Source: an uncultured Eubacteriales bacterium (GTDB lineage Bacteria > Bacillota > Clostridia > Oscillospirales > Oscillospiraceae). Taken from it: 5,981 nt of DNA. Each line of letters starts with the position of its first letter. Position 1 is the first letter of the stretch. Made by a program: the position numbers and the translations under genes. Shown piece by piece: positions 1 to 5,626 of the stretch. The stretch spans positions 1 to 5,981 of the forward strand of contig USLX01000090.1 in NCBI GenBank assembly GCA_900555665.1, read 5' to 3'. The notes under the pieces are model-generated. The model saw nothing but the letters and a program-made list of their open reading frames with translations, did not search any database and was not told the DNA's origin.

Positions 1-1682
1 TCGTCGGTCGCGGCCTTGATGGCGGCAACGTCGGTGCCCTTCTGGGCTTCCTTCAGTTTTTCGATTGCGGCGAGAACCGGAGCCTTGTCGGACTCAGAAA
101 CCTTGTCGCCCATCTCGTTCAGCGTCTTCTCGGACTGATAGATGACCTGATCGGCTGCGTTGCGCGTGTCGACTTCGTCTTTTCTCGCCTTATCCTCGGC
201 GGCATACTGCTCGGCCTCCTTGACGGCCTTGTCGATGTCTTCCTTGGAGAGGTTCGAAGAAGCGGTGATGGTGATTTTCTGCTCGGCGCCGGTGCCGAGA
301 TCCTTGGCGCTGACGTTCACGATGCCGTTTGCATCGATGTCGAACGTGACCTCGATCTGCGGTACGCCGCGGGGCGCGGGCGCAATGCCGGTCAGCTGGA
401 ACTTGCCGAGGGTCTTGTTGTAAGCGGCCATCTCGCGCTCGCCCTGCAGGACATGGACCTCGACGGAGGTCTGGTTGTCGGCTGCGGTGGAGAAGACCTG
501 GCTCTTCTTGGTCGGGATAGTGGTGTTGCGGTCGATCAGCTTGGTGAACACGCCGCCCATGGTCTCAATGCCAAGGCTCAGCGGGGTGACATCGAGCAGG
601 AGCAGACCCTTGACGTCGCCGCCGAGGACGCCGCCCTGAATGGCTGCGCCGACTGCCACGCACTCGTCGGGGTTGATGCCCTTGAAGCCGTCCTTGCCGG
701 TCAGCTTCTTGACCTCTTCCTGCACGGCCGGGATACGGCTGGAGCCGCCGACAAGCAGAACCTTGGAGATGTCGTTCGCGGTCAGGCCCGCGTCGGCCAT
801 CGCCTGCTTGACCGGGCCGACAGTTGCTTCGACCAGATGCGCGGTCAGCTCGTTGAACTTTGCACGGGTCAGCGTCACGTCGAGGTGCTTCGGGCCGGTG
901 GCGTCCGCCGTGATATACGGCAGGTTGATGTTGGACGTGGTAACACCAGAGAGCTCGATCTTTGCCTTTTCGGCAGCTTCCTTCAGACGCTGCATGGCGA
1001 CCTTGTCGTTCGACAGGTCAATGCCCTCGGCCTTTTTGAACTCGTCAACGAGGTATTTCATGATGGCCTCGTCGAAGTCGTCGCCGCCGAGATGGGTATT
1101 GCCGTTGGTGGCCAGAACTTCGATGACGCCGTCGCCGATGTCGAGGATGGAGACATCGAACGTGCCGCCGCCGAGGTCGTAGACCATGATCTTCTGCTCG
1201 GCTTCCTTATCCACGCCGTAGGCCAGCGCGGCTGCGGTCGGCTCGTTGATGATACGCTTGACTTCGAGGCCCGCGATCTTGCCGGCGTCCTTGGTGGCCT
1301 GACGCTGGGCATCGTTGAAGTAGGCCGGGACGGTGATGACAGCTTCACTGACGGTGCCGCCGAGGTAGGCCTCTGCGTCGGCCTTCAGCTTCTGCAGGAT
1401 CATCGCGGAGATCTCCTGCGGGGTGTACTTCTTGCCATCGATGTCGACTTTATAATCGGTGCCCATGTGGCGCTTGATGGAAGAGATGGTGCGGTCGGAG
1501 TTCGTGACGGCCTGACGCTTTGCGACCTGGCCGACCATACGCTCGCCGGTCTTCGAGAACGCGACGACGGACGGGGTGGTGCGGTTGCCTTCGGCATTGG
1601 CGATGACGACGGGTTCGCCGCCTTCCATGACTGCTACACAGCTGTTGGTTGTACCAAGATCGATACCAATAATTTTACTCAT
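1..1682 (-). CDS. dnaK: Molecular chaperone DnaK (Hsp70), 3' end cut by window edge
   Basis: DnaK is the cytoplasmic ATP-dependent Hsp70 chaperone. It binds exposed hydrophobic peptide segments and cycles with DnaJ and GrpE. Translating the minus strand from the ATG at 1682 gives 560 codons, open to the window edge. The start reads MSKIIGIDLGTTNSCVAV, the Hsp70 phosphate-1 loop. Further on are NEPTAAALAYG, VYDLGGGTFDVS (phosphate-2) and LLVGGSSRIPAVQ (adenosine motif). The interdomain linker LLLLDVTPLSLGIE falls near residue 360, followed by the beta-sandwich substrate domain and the start of the helical lid. The nucleotide-binding domain is of the compact Gram-positive type, without the extra segment of proteobacterial DnaK. 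Full-length relatives have about 610-620 residues, so roughly the last 50-60 are outside the window. The start is fixed by a GGAGG site 8 bases upstream. The gene is third in the hrcA-grpE-dnaK operon, 74 bp after grpE. Identity is certain. Confidence 0.98.
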   Translation of the reverse strand, partial: MSKIIGIDLGTTNSCVAVMEGGEPVVIANAEGNRTTPSVVAFSKTGERMVGQVAKRQAVTNSDRTISSIKRHMGTDYKVDIDGKKYTPQEISAMILQKLKADAEAYLGGTVSEAVITVPAYFNDAQRQATKDAGKIAGLEVKRIINEPTAAALAYGVDKEAEQKIMVYDLGGGTFDVSILDIGDGVIEVLATNGNTHLGGDDFDEAIMKYLVDEFKKAEGIDLSNDKVAMQRLKEAAEKAKIELSGVTTSNINLPYITADATGPKHLDVTLTRAKFNELTAHLVEATVGPVKQAMADAGLTANDISKVLLVGGSSRIPAVQEEVKKLTGKDGFKGINPDECVAVGAAIQGGVLGGDVKGLLLLDVTPLSLGIETMGGVFTKLIDRNTTIPTKKSQVFSTAADNQTSVEVHVLQGEREMAAYNKTLGKFQLTGIAPAPRGVPQIEVTFDIDANGIVNVSAKDLGTGAEQKITITASSNLSKEDIDKAVKEAEQYAAEDKARKDEVDTRNAADQVIYQSEKTLNEMGDKVSESDKAPVLAAIEKLKEAQKGTDVAAIKAATD

Positions 1683-1690
1683 AATCAATT

Positions 1691-1695
1691 CCTCC
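1691..1695 (-). promoter_or_regulatory. Ribosome-binding site of dnaK
   Basis: GGAGG on the minus strand, 8 bases before the ATG at 1682, within a longer AATTGGAGGAATT context. It is a strong Shine-Dalgarno site and fits a highly expressed chaperone. The rest of the 74-bp grpE-dnaK gap (1683-1756) is AT-rich compared with its surroundings. It contains a TATAAA hexamer, but no -35 box lies at proper spacing, so I do not call a separate dnaK promoter. Confidence 0.85.
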
Positions 1696-1756
1696 AATTT
1701 ATATCAAGAAACAGTTTTTACAAATTTATCAAAACCCATTCCGGGTGGCTTGCAGT

Positions 1757-2323
1757 TTAGTTCGCGACTTTGACCATTGCGAAGCGGACGACCTTTTCGC
1801 CGATGCGGAAGCCCTTCTGGAAAACCTCCAGAATGACATTTTCGCCCGCGCTTTCATCTTCCGCGTGCATCACGGCGTTGTGCAGCGTGGGGTCGAATGC
1901 CTCGCCGGCTTCACCGAACGCCGTCACGCCGAGCTTTTCGAAGATGCCGGTGAGCTGCGTCATCGTCATCTCCACGCCCTTTTTGAACGCCTCGTCGGCG
2001 GTCTGCTGGGCGAGGGCCCGTTCCAGATTGTCGTAGACCGGCAGGAATTTTTCTACTGTTTCGGCCTTGATCTCGGTGTAAAGGTTGTCCTTTTCCTTCT
2101 GGCTGCGCTTGCGGAAATTGTCATATTCCGCGGCCAGCCGCAGATAATTGTCATGCTCCTTTGCCAGATCGGCCTTCGCCTGATCGAGCTCCGAGGGCTT
2201 CGCCGCTTCGGCGGGTGCTTCAGTCTGCTGGGCGGTGGATTCTTCGGCCTGCGGCGCTGCGGCGGTCTGTTCGACCGGCTGCTGCGCTTCGGCCTGCTCT
2301 ACATTCTTTTCTTCGTCTGCCAT
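1757..2323 (-). CDS. grpE: Nucleotide exchange factor GrpE
   Basis: GrpE is the cytoplasmic dimeric cofactor that releases ADP from DnaK, resetting the chaperone cycle; in many bacteria it also acts as a thermosensor. The product has 188 residues, normal for the family. Residues 1 to about 45 are a low-complexity, Glu/Gln/Ala-rich disordered leader. A long helix follows (YLRLAAEYDNFRKRSQKEK), the dimerising coiled coil. Next are FLPVYDNLERAL and the C-terminal beta domain with the family signature around FDPTLHNAVM, ending GFRIGEKVVRFAMVKVAN. The ATG at 2323 is preceded by GGAGGG and sits 3 bases after the hrcA stop codon, so translation of the two is probably coupled. It is the second gene of the heat-shock operon and should be regulated through the shared CIRCE promoter. 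Confidence 0.98.
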   Translation of the reverse strand: MADEEKNVEQAEAQQPVEQTAAAPQAEESTAQQTEAPAEAAKPSELDQAKADLAKEHDNYLRLAAEYDNFRKRSQKEKDNLYTEIKAETVEKFLPVYDNLERALAQQTADEAFKKGVEMTMTQLTGIFEKLGVTAFGEAGEAFDPTLHNAVMHAEDESAGENVILEVFQKGFRIGEKVVRFAMVKVAN

Positions 2324-2326
2324 ATC

Positions 2327-3397
2327 TTATCCCTCCGGGGTGTTGTTCTTTTTGGGGTCTTCGAGCGCGGGCGTCTGGCTCTTCTGAAACATTCTGCCCA
2401 AATTCTCGGCAAAATAGCTCAGCCGCGCCGTGATCTGCGCGTAATCCATTCTTGTGGGGCCGAGGACGCCGATCATGCCCTGCATTCCGTCGCCGATGTC
2501 GAACTTCGTCATCACGACGCTGGTGTCTTTCAGCTCCTTGGCAACGTTTTCCGGCCCGACGAGGATCTGCGTCCGGGCATTGGAAGAGAGTATCGCAGGG
2601 AGATTGGAGATGACGTCCTCATCGAGGTTCGTCAAAACCTCCTGCGCTTTTTCAATGTCGTGGTATTCCGGCTGGCTGAGCAGCTTGGCCTGACCGGTCA
2701 TATAGACCTCCTCAGTCGGCCGACGGAGCAGCTCGGTAACAAAATCAACGATGATCGGAACGAGGTTTGCCGCCTCGCCCGCGCTGCGCGTCACTCTTGC
2801 GAGCACTTCCGGCGTGATGGCGTCGGCAGCCAGATCGGTAAGCCCGGCGTTGAGCACAGCGGAGAGCAGCTTGAGGTCGGCCTCCGTCACGTCCACCGGC
2901 AGTCGGATCAGCTTGTTCTTCACCGAATTGTCGCTGAGCATCACAACCAGAATAAAGCTGCCTGCCTCCGCAAGGATCAGGTCGAAGCGCTTGACGGTGA
3001 TACTCACGGGGCCTCTGGCCACGGCATAAGCCGGGAGATTCGTCATCCGCGAGACCATCTTGCCGACTTCGCTGATCATGTTGTCAAACTGCTGCATCTT
3101 GCCTTCCATGGCCTGGTTGATCGAGCGCGTCTCATCAACGGTCAGGCGGTAGTCCTGCATCAGCTCGTCCACATAGAAGCGGTATCCCGTCGCACTCGGC
3201 ACGCGCCCGGCGGAGGTGTGCGGCTGCTCAAGCAGCCCGAGGTTTGTCAGATCCGCCATCTCGTTGCGGATGGTGGCGGAGGAGAAATCCATGCCAGGCA
3301 TCTGTGCGATGGTCTTGGAGCCGACCGGCTCGGCAGTACGGATGTATTCATCCACGATAGCACGCAGAATCTTTTTCTTCCGTTCCGACAGTTCCAT
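2327..3397 (-). CDS. hrcA: Heat-inducible transcription repressor HrcA
   Basis: HrcA is the dimeric repressor of class I heat-shock genes. It binds CIRCE operators in front of the dnaK and groE operons, and in Bacillus its activity depends on GroEL, which couples repression to the load of unfolded protein. The product has 356 residues, usual for the family. Residues 1 to about 75 form the winged helix-turn-helix: LSERKKKILRAIVDEYI, then EPVGSKTIA, SSATIRNEMADLTNLGLLEQ and HTSAGRVPSATGYRFYVD, all near family consensus. The remainder is the GAF-like dimerisation region with the inserted domain, including VNVIVGPENVAKELKD-like sequence near residue 300 and the late segment GVLGPTRMDYAQ. The ATG at 3397 has an AAGGAG site 8 bases upstream and lies 22 bp after the operator. 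It is first in the operon and thus autoregulated. Confidence 0.97.
   Translation of the reverse strand: MELSERKKKILRAIVDEYIRTAEPVGSKTIAQMPGMDFSSATIRNEMADLTNLGLLEQPHTSAGRVPSATGYRFYVDELMQDYRLTVDETRSINQAMEGKMQQFDNMISEVGKMVSRMTNLPAYAVARGPVSITVKRFDLILAEAGSFILVVMLSDNSVKNKLIRLPVDVTEADLKLLSAVLNAGLTDLAADAITPEVLARVTRSAGEAANLVPIIVDFVTELLRRPTEEVYMTGQAKLLSQPEYHDIEKAQEVLTNLDEDVISNLPAILSSNARTQILVGPENVAKELKDTSVVMTKFDIGDGMQGMIGVLGPTRMDYAQITARLSYFAENLGRMFQKSQTPALEDPKKNNTPEG
2331..2336 (-). promoter_or_regulatory. Ribosome-binding site of grpE, inside the hrcA 3' end
   Basis: GGAGGG on the minus strand, 7 bases before the grpE ATG. It lies within the last codons of hrcA (encoding Pro-Glu-Gly before the stop), so a ribosome finishing hrcA passes directly over it. 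This supports the grpE start at 2323 and suggests translational coupling. Confidence 0.8.
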
Positions 3398-3405
3398 GTC
3401 CGCAG

Positions 3406-3411
3406 CTCCTT
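3406..3411 (-). promoter_or_regulatory. Ribosome-binding site of hrcA
   Basis: AAGGAG on the minus strand, 8 bases before the ATG at 3397. It lies between the CIRCE operator and the start codon, and confirms this start. Confidence 0.85.
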
Positions 3412-3419
3412 TTCTTGGT

Positions 3420-3446
3420 TTAGCACTCCTTATCCCTGAGTGCTAA
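3420..3446 (-). promoter_or_regulatory. CIRCE operator (HrcA binding site)
   Basis: A perfect match to the CIRCE consensus: TTAGCACTC, 9-base spacer, GAGTGCTAA, with no mismatch in either 9-bp arm. It begins 4 bp downstream of the -10 box and covers the expected transcription start near 3444. Bound HrcA would therefore block initiation of the hrcA-grpE-dnaK transcript. The inverted repeat would also be present at the 5' end of the mRNA, where it could form a stem. The repressor gene lies directly downstream, making a closed autoregulatory loop. Confidence 0.97.
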
Positions 3447-3450
3447 ACGC

Positions 3451-3479
3451 AGTTTATCACCACTTTCCTCCAATGTCAA
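3451..3479 (-). promoter_or_regulatory. Sigma-A-type promoter of the hrcA-grpE-dnaK operon
   Basis: On the minus strand a perfect -35 TTGACA (3479-3474) is followed by a 17-bp spacer and a -10 TAAACT (3456-3451, 4 of 6 consensus positions). The predicted start is near 3444, inside the CIRCE operator. A vegetative promoter with an overlapping CIRCE is the standard layout of class I heat-shock operons in Firmicutes. The AT-rich stretch just upstream (3491-3500) may act as an UP element; that part is inference. Confidence 0.85.
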
Positions 3480-3499
3480 TAGGCCAGAATTGAAATATT

Positions 3500-3529
3500 T
3501 GTGAACAGTCGGAAAATCGTCTGTGAACA
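3500..3529. repeat. 8-bp direct repeat upstream of the heat-shock promoter
   Basis: TGTGAACA occurs at 3500-3507 and again at 3522-3529, start to start 22 bp, about two turns of the helix. The copies lie roughly 56-85 bp upstream of the predicted hrcA transcription start, a position open to an activator or second repressor. No known regulator site is recognised, and an 8-bp repeat can occur by chance. Confidence 0.4.
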
Positions 3530-3542
3530 CCGCGGGCCGGCC

Positions 3543-3740
3543 AAAAATGACGTGGCAGTTTAGACCTTTGGATGCAGCCTGCGGAGACGGCTCCCTCAAT
3601 CCGCGCAAAATGCAGCCGTCCCCGCGTCTCCCACAGTCGCCCTTGGTGACAGTGACCTCTTGTGTAGTGAGCTTGGAATATGTGCGGCGGGAAACCTCCG
3701 TAAGATCTGTGGGATTGCAACACCAGCGTGTGCCTTTATT
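3543..3740 (-). ncRNA. Candidate structured RNA with a three-way junction
   Basis: This stretch is not convincingly protein-coding, but on the minus strand it folds into nested helices joined by very short linkers. The closing helix pairs GGTGTTGC (3724-3717) with GCTGCATC (3578-3571): six Watson-Crick or G-U pairs plus a further G-U pair and one U-U mismatch. Arm 2 pairs TCCCACAG (3714-3707) with CTGTGGGA (3636-3629), 8 perfect pairs around a 70-base loop region. Arm 3 pairs GCGGGGACGGCT (3625-3614) with AGCCGTCTCCGC (3592-3581), 12 pairs. The linkers are 2, 3 and 2 bases. Arm 3 has a G-U pair on this strand where the other strand would have an A-C mismatch, favouring minus-strand transcription. 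A TATCAT -10-like box (3751-3746) and a run of five U near 3543 would give about 195 bases. No good -35 box or classic terminator was found. Possible families are 6S RNA, raiA-motif RNA, another clostridial RNA, or a leader; I cannot tell which. Confidence 0.42.
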
Positions 3741-3780
3741 TCGCAATGATACTTCTATTTGAGATGTTAACCGTCAGCGT

Positions 3781-3808
3781 AAAGAAAGCCGCAACTTTCG
3801 TTGCGGCT
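3781..3808 (-). terminator. Intrinsic terminator, minus strand
   Basis: On the minus strand AGCCGCAA, loop CGAAAG, TTGCGGCT forms a perfect 8-bp stem followed at once by TTCTTT. The U-rich tail exists only on this strand. It is the first hairpin with a proper minus-strand tail downstream of the L,D-transpeptidase gene, so it probably ends that transcript after a 3' untranslated region of about 250 bases. It also insulates the candidate RNA and the heat-shock operon from readthrough. Confidence 0.7.
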
Positions 3809-3816
3809 CAGCGTGT

Positions 3817-3832
3817 CGAAAAAGTCTTTTCG
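3817..3832. repeat. Small inverted repeat
   Basis: CGAAAA, loop AGTC, TTTTCG: a 6-bp perfect stem between the minus-strand terminator and the 33-bp palindrome. It is weak on its own, and is listed because it is one of five inverted repeats packed into about 230 bp. Confidence 0.4.
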
Positions 3833-3846
3833 CCCCGCTGCCCGTC

Positions 3847-3879
3847 CAGTTTTTCAAACTTATAAAGTTTGAAAAACTG
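3847..3879. repeat. 33-bp near-perfect palindrome
   Basis: Two perfect 15-bp arms, CAGTTTTTCAAACTT and AAGTTTGAAAAACTG, are separated only by ATA. The arms are AT-rich inside a GC-rich genome. No U-rich tail follows on either strand, so it is not a normal terminator. It may be a REP-like dispersed palindrome, a cruciform-prone site, or a binding site for a dimeric protein. The sequence alone does not decide. Confidence 0.75.
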
Positions 3880-3892
3880 CTTGATTGAACGC

Positions 3893-3915
3893 GAAGGGGG
3901 CTCTTTGCCCCCTTC
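3893..3915. repeat. GC-rich hairpin
   Basis: GAAGGGGGC, loop TCTTT, GCCCCCTTC: a perfect 9-bp stem. Neither strand has a good U tract after it (ACTCTTCC on the plus strand, GCGTTC on the minus), so terminator function is doubtful. It lies 13 bp from the 33-bp palindrome and may belong to the same composite repeat. Confidence 0.6.
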
Positions 3916-3971
3916 ACTCTTCCCCTGCGACTCTGTCACAAACCTGCATTTCACCGTTTTTTCACAGTCTC

Positions 3972-4015
3972 ACAGCCGCCCGCTCTCTTTTCGAGAGCGG
4001 GCGGCTGTTTCTTCC
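3972..4015 (+). terminator. Very strong hairpin downstream of ldt; U-rich tail on the plus strand
   Basis: ACAGCCGCCCGCTCTC (3972-3987), loop TTTTC, GAGAGCGGGCGGCTGT (3993-4008): 16 perfect base pairs. The plus strand continues TTTCTTCC, a reasonable intrinsic-terminator tail; the minus strand continues GAGACTGTGA, which is not. It sits 27 bp beyond the stop codon of the minus-strand transpeptidase gene. It could therefore stabilise the 3' end of that mRNA, weakly terminate it, or stop a convergent plus-strand transcript. No plus-strand gene is visible to supply one. The hairpin is certain; its orientation and role are not. Confidence 0.6.
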
Positions 4016-4035
4016 GACGATCGACGATCAAAACG

Positions 4036-5571
4036 TTATTTCACGGTCTGCCCATGGACAGGATTCTGCGTCACCGGCGAGGCCGCCGGATCGTTCACGT
4101 CGTACCACTTATTCTGGCCGTACATCAAAACCGGCGTCCCATCATCCAGGTTGTTGAACAGATACTCCATCGCGCCATCCGGCGTATTGATGCACCCGTG
4201 TGACCCGTCATCGACGTAATACTCCCCGCCGAAGACCGACCGCCAGGAGGCATCATGGAAGCCGATCACGTCGTGGATAATGCTGATCCAGTATTTCACA
4301 AACACGCGGAAATCCGAGCCCACCAGCACGCAGTTTCGCTGCTTGTTGTGCGAATAATAGAGGCCGGTCGGCGTCTGGTGTCCGTCGAGCTTGCCGGTCA
4401 CCACATTCGAATTGAGCACCATTCTGCCGTTTTTAAAATACGTCAGCTGCTGGTTGTCAAAATCGACCTCCACATAGGTGTCGCCGAGTGAAAACGGCTT
4501 CCCCGCGCGGTAGCAGATCAGCGGCGCACCGATCTCGCCGCTCCGCAAAAACAGGAGCTGCGCCATCAGCGCCTTGACCGCCGCCGCGGCATCCAGCTGA
4601 TAATCGCACGGCAAAAACCCGATCTCCGTCCATCCCTTGACATAGGACTCAAAGAGATACGGCCCGCTTTTTATGCCATAGTCCGCCTTCCATCCGTCGG
4701 CCAGCGTCCGGAGCGCCGTCTCACGGAACAAAACCGTGCCGTCCTCCGTCTCCGCCAGCGCGCCCAGCGCCTCCTTGTCCAGCGTCAACATCTCCCCCGC
4801 CAGCGTCGGCGAATTGCTGGCAAGCTGCACCGTAATCACAAGCGCATTCTGCGCATTCTGCCATTTTCCCGCTGCAACCCGGACGCCTTCCGCACACAGC
4901 GACGCGCCCGTAGATTGATATTGATTCAAAAGCTTCTGTGCCGCGCCCTGGTCGACCGCGCCGTCTTTCATCAGCGCCTGCAGCAGCGTCTGTCCGCCGT
5001 CTTTGACCTTCGCAAACAGTGCCAGCCACGTCATCACCGCCAGATCTCCGCGCGTAAATGTCCCGGAAAAGAGCGAAGCGTGATAAAATCCACACTCCGC
5101 CGCAAAGGCCTCGGCCTCGTCGTATGTAAAGTCTTCGCCGTCGCGATATCCGAGCGCCCGAAGCAGAAACACGGCGTAATCCTTCGCGCGGCAAACGCGC
5201 TCCGCACCAAACTTGTCCGCGCCAACGCCGCGTGCCAGGCCGTTGGCATACAGCCACGCGGTGTCCGCCGCGGCCCAATCCGCAACGTCCTTGAACGGAT
5301 TTTCAATCGCACCCTCCGTCAACTGCGCTTTGGCGGCCTCCTCGGCCCCGCAGAGCCGGACGAGCATCGCGGCCGCCTCGACGCGCGTCGGCGCGCGGTC
5401 GAGCGCAAAGCCCGAACGCGTGCCGCGAAACACATCAATCGTGCCCAGATTTTCTGCCGCGATCTCCGCAGGCACGGTGCTGACCTCCGCTCCCTCCTCC
5501 GCGAAAGCCGTCGGCGCAAGGGCAGAGAGCAGCAAAACGAGTGTGAGGAATAAACTAAGGCATTTTTTCAT
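4036..5571 (-). CDS. Secreted SLH-domain L,D-transpeptidase (YkuD family)
   Basis: L,D-transpeptidases make 3-3 cross-links in peptidoglycan, or attach other groups to it, using a catalytic cysteine insensitive to most penicillins. The product has 511 residues. Residues 1-24 are a signal peptide: MKKC, the hydrophobic run LSLFLTLVLLLSALAP, then a likely cut after AFA. About 43-141 hold two SLH-like repeats (TRVEAAAMLVRLCG; NPFKDVADW...LYANGLARGVG), which usually bind secondary wall polymers. About 150-345 is a divergent middle region, possibly a peptidoglycan-binding domain. About 364-486 is YkuD, opening GDTYVEVDFDNQQLTYFKNG, with IGFHDASW (His439) and SHGCIN (Ser457, His458, catalytic Cys460); the 17-residue spacing fits the family signature. 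A 25-residue Asn/Pro-rich tail ends the protein. An in-frame upstream ATG at 5655 is rejected because it precedes the predicted transcription start and spoils the signal peptide. The Shine-Dalgarno is weak (AAAGAG or CGGGA). Confidence 0.93.
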   Translation of the reverse strand: MKKCLSLFLTLVLLLSALAPTAFAEEGAEVSTVPAEIAAENLGTIDVFRGTRSGFALDRAPTRVEAAAMLVRLCGAEEAAKAQLTEGAIENPFKDVADWAAADTAWLYANGLARGVGADKFGAERVCRAKDYAVFLLRALGYRDGEDFTYDEAEAFAAECGFYHASLFSGTFTRGDLAVMTWLALFAKVKDGGQTLLQALMKDGAVDQGAAQKLLNQYQSTGASLCAEGVRVAAGKWQNAQNALVITVQLASNSPTLAGEMLTLDKEALGALAETEDGTVLFRETALRTLADGWKADYGIKSGPYLFESYVKGWTEIGFLPCDYQLDAAAAVKALMAQLLFLRSGEIGAPLICYRAGKPFSLGDTYVEVDFDNQQLTYFKNGRMVLNSNVVTGKLDGHQTPTGLYYSHNKQRNCVLVGSDFRVFVKYWISIIHDVIGFHDASWRSVFGGEYYVDDGSHGCINTPDGAMEYLFNNLDDGTPVLMYGQNKWYDVNDPAASPVTQNPVHGQTVK

Positions 5572-5605
5572 ATCCCGGTGTCTCTTTCTGTTTTTTCTTG
5601 GAATC

Positions 5606-5619
5606 CCCGCAAGCGCGGG
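5606..5619 (-). other. Hairpin at the 5' end of the ldt transcript
   Basis: CCCGC, loop GCTT, GCGGG on the minus strand: a 5-bp GC stem starting within a base or two of the predicted transcription start (about 5620). A stem at the extreme 5' end commonly protects mRNA from 5'-dependent decay; that role is inferred. On the plus strand the same stem is followed by a T-rich stretch, but no plus-strand gene precedes it. Confidence 0.45.
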
Positions 5620-5626
5620 CGGTTTT

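Noticed and set aside
453..1760. Long plus-strand open frame of 435 codons opposite dnaK
   Set aside because: It is the antisense shadow of dnaK, whose product is unmistakable. Open frames opposite hsp70 genes are a known artefact and have been misannotated as NAD-specific glutamate dehydrogenase. No promoter or ribosome-binding site supports it.
1745..3439. Plus-strand open frame of 564 codons opposite grpE and hrcA
   Set aside because: It lies wholly opposite two certain genes, has a leucine/arginine/histidine-rich composition typical of a codon-bias shadow, and runs through the CIRCE element.
3420..3746. Minus-strand open frames of 108 and 88 codons (also 3457-3723) upstream of hrcA
   Set aside because: They run through the hrcA promoter and, in the longer case, the CIRCE operator. 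They have no ribosome-binding site at the start and no recognisable domain, and they coincide with the predicted RNA helices. A structured RNA explains the conservation-like look better.
3523..3762. Plus-strand open frame of 79 codons in the intergenic region
   Set aside because: It has no Shine-Dalgarno or promoter and no recognisable family, and it is opposite the predicted structured RNA.
3420..4035. CRISPR array, tRNA, rRNA or insertion sequence in the largest gene-free stretch
   Set aside because: The repeats are single inverted pairs of different sequence, not regularly spaced direct repeats. There is no tRNA cloverleaf with a TTCGA-type loop, no transposase fragment, and no recognisable riboswitch core.
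4721..5278. Minus-strand 185-codon frame inside the transpeptidase gene, and the plus-strand frames opposite it
   Set aside because: These are out-of-frame shadows of the transpeptidase, with Gly/Arg/Ala-rich translations and no domain.
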